Shown here piece by piece: positions 32,811-37,838 of a stretch of DNA of 37,838 bases (its first letter is position 1; each line of letters begins with the position of its first letter). The position numbers were made by a program, and so were the translations under genes. A model generated the notes under the pieces. The model saw nothing but the letters and a program-made list of their open reading frames with translations. It was not told the DNA's origin and searched no databases. The stretch spans positions 1 to 37,838 of the forward strand of contig JBHOQQ010000112.1 in the NCBI GenBank assembly GCA_042408955.1, written 5' to 3'. Source of the stretch: CALGSZ01 sp042408955 (GTDB taxonomy: Bacteria > Chloroflexota > Chloroflexia > Thermomicrobiales > UBA6265).

Positions 32811-33701
32811 TCATTTCGACCAGACTGGTGTCACGTCCGGTCCCTCCTCGTGGCGTGCCCAGTATCGGTCGGCAATGCGCTGGGTAATCGGGCCGGGCTG
32901 ACCGGTGCCGACTTGCCGGCCATCCACGCGGACGATGGGAATAATGCCTCCTGCCGTGGTACAGAGGAACGCCTCATCCGCGACGTACAGATCGTACGCT
33001 GTCAGATCGCGCTCTGCCGCCGGGAGATCCATCTCCGCCGCGATCTCAAACACCGTCTCCCGCGTGATACCCTCCAAGATGCCGGTCAACGGCGTGTACA
33101 GGCGTCCATCCCGGATGAGAAAGACGTTCGCGCCCCGGCTCTCCGTCAGCATGCCGCGATCGTCCAGGAACACGATGTCATCAGCACCCGCGAGCTCGGC
33201 CTCGATCCGGGCGAGATAGCCATGAAGGCGGTTGAAATTCTTGATCTTGGCGTCAATCACCGAGGCGGGCCATTGCCGGACCGATGGAATCAGCACCGAG
33301 ATGCCCGTCGTGATCTTCTCGCGTGGCACGATCCAGACATACGGGATCGCGTAGACGATCAGAGTCGGCTCACCGGCGGATGGCGCGCTTGGTGACGGGC
33401 GCAGCCCGCGCGTGGCAATCATCTGGACATAGGCATCGCGGAAGCCGCTGCGACGCGTCGTCTCGATGACAATCTGCTCTAGCTCCGCTCCCTGCACGCG
33501 CAGGGGGATCATCGCCGCGTGGGCCGAGCGCTCGAACCGTTGCCGGTGGGCCGAAAGCTTGAACACCTTGCCATGCCAGCAGGCGAGGGTGTCGAACACG
33601 GCCACGCCGCCAATAAACCCACTGTCAAATATGGAAATCCGCGCATCCTCGGCCGCGCAATAGGTGCCGTTGACATACGCCGCTCCGGTGATCTGCCCCA
33701 T
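32811..33701 (-). CDS. ilvE: Class IV aminotransferase (branched-chain or D-amino acid type)
   Basis: A 296-residue fold-type IV PLP aminotransferase. AAEDARISIFDSGFIGGVAVFDT near the N terminus, the PLP-binding lysine in KIKNFN (K154), LTESRGANVF (E187) and LTGILEGITRETV are all family landmarks. This class includes branched-chain aminotransferase, D-alanine aminotransferase and aminodeoxychorismate lyase; the sequence does not let me choose with certainty, so the symbol is provisional. Start ATG 33701 is supported by ribosome site GAGAGGTGG; GTG 33710 is an alternative. A leader with two mutually exclusive hairpins lies just upstream. It is convergent with vapC. Confidence 0.82.
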   Translation of the reverse strand: MGQITGAAYVNGTYCAAEDARISIFDSGFIGGVAVFDTLACWHGKVFKLSAHRQRFERSAHAAMIPLRVQGAELEQIVIETTRRSGFRDAYVQMIATRGLRPSPSAPSAGEPTLIVYAIPYVWIVPREKITTGISVLIPSVRQWPASVIDAKIKNFNRLHGYLARIEAELAGADDIVFLDDRGMLTESRGANVFLIRDGRLYTPLTGILEGITRETVFEIAAEMDLPAAERDLTAYDLYVADEAFLCTTAGGIIPIVRVDGRQVGTGQPGPITQRIADRYWARHEEGPDVTPVWSK

Positions 33702-33735
33702 GCTGCCCACCTCTCCCGTGCTTTCACAGCCGGCT

Positions 33736-33783
33736 ACCCGCTGGGATCGCTCGCTGATGCGGGATAGTACTATCCCAGCGGGT
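33736..33783 (-). promoter_or_regulatory. Two overlapping inverted repeats in the aminotransferase leader
   Basis: ACCCGCTGGGAT (33736-33747) and its exact reverse complement (33772-33783) can form a 12-bp stem. A second perfect palindrome, GGGATAGTACTATCCC (33761-33776), shares 33772-33776 with it. On the aminotransferase transcript the short hairpin forms first and the long one can displace it, so the two are mutually exclusive. The structure lies 35 bp upstream of the start. It could be an attenuator or a protein operator. Confidence 0.6.
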
Positions 33784-33846
33784 CACCGGGCCTGCTGCTC
33801 GGTGGGAGTTCGACCGGCCGTGCGCATGTCGCGCCGCCTGCGCTGT

Positions 33847-34083
33847 TCACGAGGGCGCCGGGCGTGCGCGGGCAGGAGTCGCCCGTCGTGCGGCTCCTGC
33901 TAGTCGTGCCAAGGCGCGCAGCGCGAAAGTCAGCCCGCCAGGGTGCCGTGGCTCGTCGTCATCGTCGTGTCGTCCCGCTCGGGCTCTGGCTGCCTGCCGG
34001 TTGAACGGACAACGCTCGCGGAGCAGCCAGTTCCAGGTCACTCGCGTCGCTCGCTCGGCATCACGAGCAATGTACGGGAGCAT
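33847..34083 (-). CDS. Doubtful small hypothetical protein
   Basis: A possible 78-residue protein, start ATG 34083 with a purine-rich stretch (GAGAGAAGAAACG) before it. The N-terminal part, LPYIARDAERATRVTWNWLLRE, could be a helix; the rest is Arg/Ala/Pro-rich with a DDDDE patch, as seen in chance frames of GC-rich DNA. It also overlaps the 33872-33900 hairpin. I recognise no family. I list it so the gap is accounted for, not because it is well supported. Confidence 0.2.
   Translation of the reverse strand: MLPYIARDAERATRVTWNWLLRERCPFNRQAARARAGRHDDDDEPRHPGGLTFALRALARLAGAARRATPARARPAPS
33872..33900. promoter_or_regulatory. Strong 11-bp hairpin in the gap
   Basis: GCAGGAGTCGC (33872-33882) pairs with GCGGCTCCTGC (33890-33900), with one T-G wobble and a 7-nt loop. 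No T-run follows on either strand. Its role is unknown. Confidence 0.5.
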
Positions 34084-34373
34084 CGTTTCTTCTCTCAGCG
34101 CATCGTTCTGCCACGCGGGCACGCCGCCCGCGATCGCCGCGATTCCGGCGGTGCTTTCAGCCCAGGTGGTGGGGCAGGAGAGCACGTCTAGCAAGAGAAC
34201 GATTTGCGGTTGACAAGGCAGCGTATGGGTTGACAGCGCAAGATGCTCGGCCGCAGCGTTGAGCAACGCCGCCCATACCCAGCCAGCGAGACGACTAGAG
34301 CTCCCTCACCGCACTCGCGATCACACGGTGCATGGCACGCCGCACCCAGTCGAGGATAGTGCCCACCACCCGC

Positions 34374-34409
34374 CCGTCATGCTGAGGCGGAGCTGAGGAA
34401 TCTCGTGCG
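34374..34409 (+). repeat. Candidate interspersed intergenic repeat
   Basis: CCGTCATGCTGAGGCGGAGC followed by TGAGGAATCTCGTGCG resembles a phrase that I recall as recurring between genes in many Chloroflexota genomes (GTCATGCTGAG..GAAGC-ATCTCG). The short phrase CCCGTCAT also repeats 40 bp later (34413-34420). Recognised from memory only. Confidence 0.4.
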
Positions 34410-34632
34410 TTTCCCGTCATTCCTCGCTGTGCACTCCCGCGCTACGCGAACGGGATAACCGGGCGCCGCGATGCTCGGTATAATCATCGGGAGGTCATGT
34501 CACGTGGCGATGATCAACTCATCAGGCTGGACGGGTGACGCCACAGTGGCAGCACGTCACTGGAGCGAGACCACCTGGAATGCTATCAAGGACAAGATGA
34601 GCCGCGTCAGTGTATCTCGGCAAGAAGCCGTT

Positions 34633-37336
34633 CTATGGCAGCAGCCCTGCCTCCCGCCCGCGGGCAAGCTGCTCGGTACGGCCGCGTGAGCCAAGCTTGG
34701 CGTAAATGCGGTGCGTGTGCGTCTTAACCGTGCCGACCGTGACGTAGAGGGCATCTGCAATCTCCTGATTGGACCGGCCCGCGGCCAGCAGGTGGAGGAC
34801 TTCTTGCTCGCGCTCGCTCAGCGGCTCTGCTAGGGAGACGGCCGGGGTTGGGCGACCTTCCACAGTCCCATTCTGGGACTCGGCGGTGATCGCGGCGAGG
34901 ATCGTGCTCGCGAAGGCGGCGGCTCTCCGGTCCCTGTCGTCGCCGCGCCGCAACCGGCCACGGGCGCGGGTAAGGACTGGCACGAGTGGTGGCCCCTCGT
35001 CCACAAACAAGCGGACGAAACCCTTCGTCGCAGGCAATGGTGAGTGCCCGCGCCAGCGTCGCCGGCCGCCTGCTGAGTATGCGCGAGCACGATGAGGAAC
35101 TCGATCACCCACCCGAGGCGGCCCAGGCGCTCCGCCTGCTCGACCAAGCGAGCCGCAAGCAACATTGCTGCCTCTAAACGCCCTTCCGCAAGCAGCACAC
35201 GCGCGAGTGTCCCAGGCTCATGCTCGCCGCGGACATCCACGGCTCCGGCCGGATCCCGTCCGGAGGAACGTGTCCAGTCCGATGCTGCCCGGACATTGAC
35301 TTGACATAACCACAGACGAGCCTGCCAGGAGGCGGGTCCCGGTCCATAACCCAACACGATCGCGCGCTCGATGGCTTGCATCGCTCCATCGCTGTCGCCG
35401 TGCGCCTGGCGCACCTTGGTCAGTGTGATCAACGCCGGGACAGCAATCTTGACCACCTCCCCGCCGCGCTCGCCTAGCGCGATCGCTTCCCGCGCCTGCT
35501 CCTCAGCGATGACGAGATCGTTCTGGTGGTAAGCGAGGTCGGCCAAGCCCTCACAGATAATCCCCTTGGCGGGCAGATCGCTCCCTCCCTGCGCAAACAC
35601 GGAGCCGGTCGCCTCGCGGTAGAGGCGAGCCGCAGAATGAAGGCGGCCACGCACGACCTCCAAGTCGGCCCGATAGCGCAGCGCGAGTGCGGCAGCGAGT
35701 GGTCCGGCCGCTGGCCCGAGGGCAATCACGTCATCGTAGGCGCGATTCGCGGCATCGAGATCGCCAATCGCGCTGTAGGCGCCACCAAGGTTCAGACCGA
35801 GGCTGGCCCGGTTGGGCGCATCGTCCGCGGGCAGGATTGCCAGTGCCTGCTGGGCAAGCTCGATCGTCAGCTCCGGCTCGTTGCGAATCACGGCCAGGCG
35901 AGAGCGCAAGGTGACTAGCTCACCGAGGAGCAGCGGAGCATCCGGGCACCAGCCGCGCTGGCCAGCCAGCGTTCCACGCCGCGCAGGCGCACCTCTGCCG
36001 CGTCCGGCAGGCCGGCATGCGCGAGCGCCCAGGCGTGGCGCAGGCAAAGCCACGGATGCTCCCGCACCGTCGCCTCCGGTAACGCCTCGATCCAGTCGCG
36101 CAGCGTTCGGGCCTCCCCGCGGGCGAGCAACGCCGGAGCATGAAGCTCGATTATCGCGGCGGCACGTTCCGGGTCAGGGACGGCGAGGAGATGACGCACG
36201 GCGGCCACCGCATCGTTGCCGTGGACTAGGTGCCATTCGGCCGCCCGCCGGTGGAGATTGGGCATCCGTTCTGGCTCGCGCTGGGCAAGGCGGTGGCGCA
36301 GGACATCAGCGAAGAGATGATGATACCGGAACCACTGGCGCTGATCGTCGAGCGCGAAGGTGAAGAGATTGGCGCGCTCCAACTGTTCAAGCATCGCCTG
36401 GCTGCTGGTGTCATCGAGCAGTGCATCGCAGAGGGACGCAGTCAGGCGATCCAGGATAGACGTGCGTAGGAGGAAGTGCTCGATGTGCGGATCGAGCCGC
36501 GACAGGATCTCGTCCACAAAATAGTCCATGATGTACCGGTGCTCGCCCGACAGCATGGTGGCGTCAGCGGTGGCGCTCGTTCGCCTGCACCGAGCGAAAC
36601 CTGCCAGCACAAGGCCAGCGGCCCACCCCTCCAGGCGTTCGGTCAGCGCGATGATCTCAGCCTCCGGCACGTCGGCACCGGCCAGGCCGGTGAGGAGCGC
36701 GGCTGCTTCCGCGGTCGAAAATCGCAGGTCGGCGACCCGGAGCTCGCTGAGCTGGTTACGCGCGCGCAAGCCGGCCAGCGGCAGCGGAGGATCGCCCCGG
36801 CACGAGAGAATGATGCGCAGGGTGGCCGGCAAATGGGCAACCAGATAGGCGATGCCCTCGTGAATCGCCGGCTCTTCGATCAGACGGTAATCGTCGAGCA
36901 CGAGCGCCCACTCGGTACTGCGGACGACTACCTCGTTCGCGAGCGTCGTTAGGACAGCGACTGGCCCGGCGGGATAGCTCGCGGTCAGCAGGCGGAGCAC
37001 ATGCTCACCGGTGCCCAGACCCGCGACATCGAACGCTGCTGCCACACCGGATAGGAAGCGGGCCGGATCGTGGTCGGTCACATCGAGCGAGACCCAGGCA
37101 ACGGCGCGCGTCGTGGCCGCTGCCCAGGTCGCCAGCAACGTCGTCTTCCCGGAACCGGCGGGGGCCGCGACCAGGGTCAGTGGGCGGGCGAGCGCCGCTT
37201 CGAGTCGCTCCATCAGGCGTGGCCGCGGCACAACCGCGCCGGTGTGCGGCAGGCGTATCTTCGTCGCGATCAGCACGCTCTCCACACTGGTTGAGGCTGA
37301 CGCCTGATTGATCGTTGCCGTCGTTGCACCTGCCAC
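34633..37336 (-). pseudogene. MalT-like LuxR family transcriptional regulator, broken by three frameshifts
   Basis: Read through, this is a roughly 900-residue LuxR regulator of the MalT (signal-transduction ATPase) type. The N-terminal P-loop ATPase has VLIATKIRLPHTG, PRLMERLEAAL, the Walker A APAGSGKTTLL and Walker B-like WALVLDDYRLIE. A winged-helix/TPR-like middle (FRYHHLFADVLRHRL, RAAEWHLVHG, then helical repeats) follows, and the C terminus is a LuxR helix-turn-helix: LSEREQEVLHLLAAGRSNQEIADALYVTVGTVKTHTHRIYAKL, broken here for display. The gene appears as three open frames. The breaks fit a missing G at about 35943, an extra base in a GGG run at about 35047-35049 and an extra base at about 35018-35023. 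All lie in homopolymer runs, so sequencing error is possible. The start (GTG 37336 or nearby) is uncertain. Confidence 0.82.
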
Positions 37337-37490
37337 CGGTTCGGGGAACCAATGCAGCAAGGGTAATCGCAACCTTCCTGGATTGGGAAGAGCGTGCCAG
37401 CCAGGCAGTGTCCGTTTCGGATCGGTTCCGGATGATTCGCGGGCTCTGGAGCCGCCGGGCGGAGCTGACACTGTACTCAGCCGTAAAGCA

Positions 37491-37838
37491 TCAAGCCTCA
37501 TCGTTCCGGCACGGGGCGGCGCCTGGCTGGTATGGGCGAGGGTCGAAATTGACGAATTCGACGCCGGGAATAAGGGCAAAGCGCCGGGCCATGACGATCA
37601 TCGCTTCCTCATTGTTGTCGACGAGCAGGAAATCTCGGCCCAACTCCGCCGCAGCGATCCCGGTGGTGCCGCTGCCGGCAAAGAAATCCAGGACCAAATC
37701 GCCCGGACGGGACGAGGCAGTAATGATGCGGCGAAGGATGCCCAGCGGCTTCTGCGTCGGATAGCCAGTCTTCTCCTTCCCGGTCGGGCTGACGATGGTG
37801 TGCCACCAGGTATCGGAGGGCAGCTTGCCCCGCGCGGC
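37491..37838 (-). CDS. Site-specific DNA methyltransferase, C-terminal part (runs off window)
   Basis: Only the last 115 residues are present; the gene continues beyond the right edge. The visible part reads SDTWWHTIVSPTGKEKTGYP, then TQKPLGILRRII, and DLVLDFFAGSGTTGIAA, the AdoMet-binding motif I of the N4/N6 DNA methyltransferase family. LLVDNNEEAMIVMARRF follows as the next strand. Motif I near the C terminus, after TQKP, indicates a beta-type order in which the catalytic motif (D/N/S)PPY lies in the missing part. No restriction enzyme gene is visible here, so whether it is part of a restriction system or a solitary methylase cannot be told. Confidence 0.85.
   Translation of the reverse strand, partial: AARGKLPSDTWWHTIVSPTGKEKTGYPTQKPLGILRRIITASSRPGDLVLDFFAGSGTTGIAAAELGRDFLLVDNNEEAMIVMARRFALIPGVEFVNFDPRPYQPGAAPCRNDEA

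Larger units (their letters stand above)
33702..34632. other. Gap between the aminotransferase and LuxR regulator genes
   Basis: About 930 bp without a convincing gene. It holds the aminotransferase leader (33736-33783), a strong hairpin (33872-33900), one doubtful small frame (33847-34083) and a candidate interspersed repeat (34374-34409). It also has an isolated TATAAT (34479-34484), followed by GGGAGG and a 13-codon frame from ATG 34497. The remaining DNA, about 34100-34370 and 34540-34630, shows no feature I can name. Confidence 0.55.

Noticed and set aside
33701..34000. T-box riboswitch before the aminotransferase
   Set aside because: The conserved TGGNACCGCG antiterminator sequence and a specifier loop are not present; only the overlapping hairpins at 33736-33783 are supported.
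34471..34689. 72-residue plus-strand protein at the end of the regulator
   Set aside because: No family, no conserved composition, and it runs into the 3' end of the LuxR gene on the other strand.
34633..36053. Separate LuxR and TPR genes
   Set aside because: Each open frame continues the same MalT-like protein when one base is corrected; they are pieces of one gene.

Overview
The window reads as one stretch of a GC-rich chromosome from a Chloroflexota-like bacterium, most likely the Thermomicrobia/Sphaerobacter side. That placement is an inference. It rests on the GC content, the style of the interspersed palindromic intergenic repeats, tandem type I glutamine synthetases of two subtypes, a MalT-type LuxR giant regulator and a CHRD-like secreted copper protein. 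I could not compare against a database. I see no rRNA, tRNA, CRISPR array, transposase or integrase.

Layout. 1-836: gene-free repeat block. 837-2925 (+): a CCA-adding-type tRNA nucleotidyltransferase followed by two tandemly duplicated small excisionase-like HTH proteins. 3048-8688 (-): an unknown membrane protein, then pyruvate dehydrogenase E2, E1-beta and E1-alpha (transcribed pdhA-pdhB-pdhC-membrane protein), a proline-rich hypothetical protein and a SAM methyltransferase. No E3 gene is present here. 8907-14463 (+): an MFS transporter, a secreted blue-copper protein gene broken by a 61-bp insertion, a LuxI/FeeM-like acyltransferase, a second MFS exporter, and a scar made of a decayed PRPP-synthetase fragment joined to a 5'-truncated DUF6766 gene. 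14460-16101 (-): a DUF47 protein and a Pit phosphate transporter. 16331-18439 (+): a family-20 glycoside hydrolase.

18456-27209 is the most interesting part. A divergent pair drives a leftward operon with stop/start overlaps: a response regulator fused to a degenerate GGDEF and a membrane polysaccharide synthase (GT2), then an O-acyltransferase, then a soluble GAF-PAS histidine kinase. Facing away from it is a GAF-PAS-PAS-PAS-GGDEF-EAL protein with apparently intact cyclic-di-GMP synthesis and hydrolysis motifs. Read together, they suggest a polysaccharide-synthesis module in which a phosphorelay acts directly on the glycosyltransferase polypeptide, with a cyclic-di-GMP enzyme alongside.

27489-30431 (+): tandem glutamine synthetases, GSI-beta then GSI-alpha. 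30672-31892 (+): a DUF885-like putative metallopeptidase. 31985-32787 (+): a VapBC-type toxin-antitoxin pair. 32811-33701 (-): a class IV aminotransferase with an unusual leader. 33702-34632: a gap with structured and repeated DNA. 34633-37336 (-): a MalT-like LuxR regulator interrupted by three single-base homopolymer indels. 37491-37838 (-): the C-terminal end of a DNA methyltransferase that runs off the window.

Several genes are broken (copper protein, LuxR regulator, PRPP-synthetase relic, DUF6766). Because the LuxR indels all lie in homopolymer runs, sequencing error must be excluded before they are called true pseudogenes.
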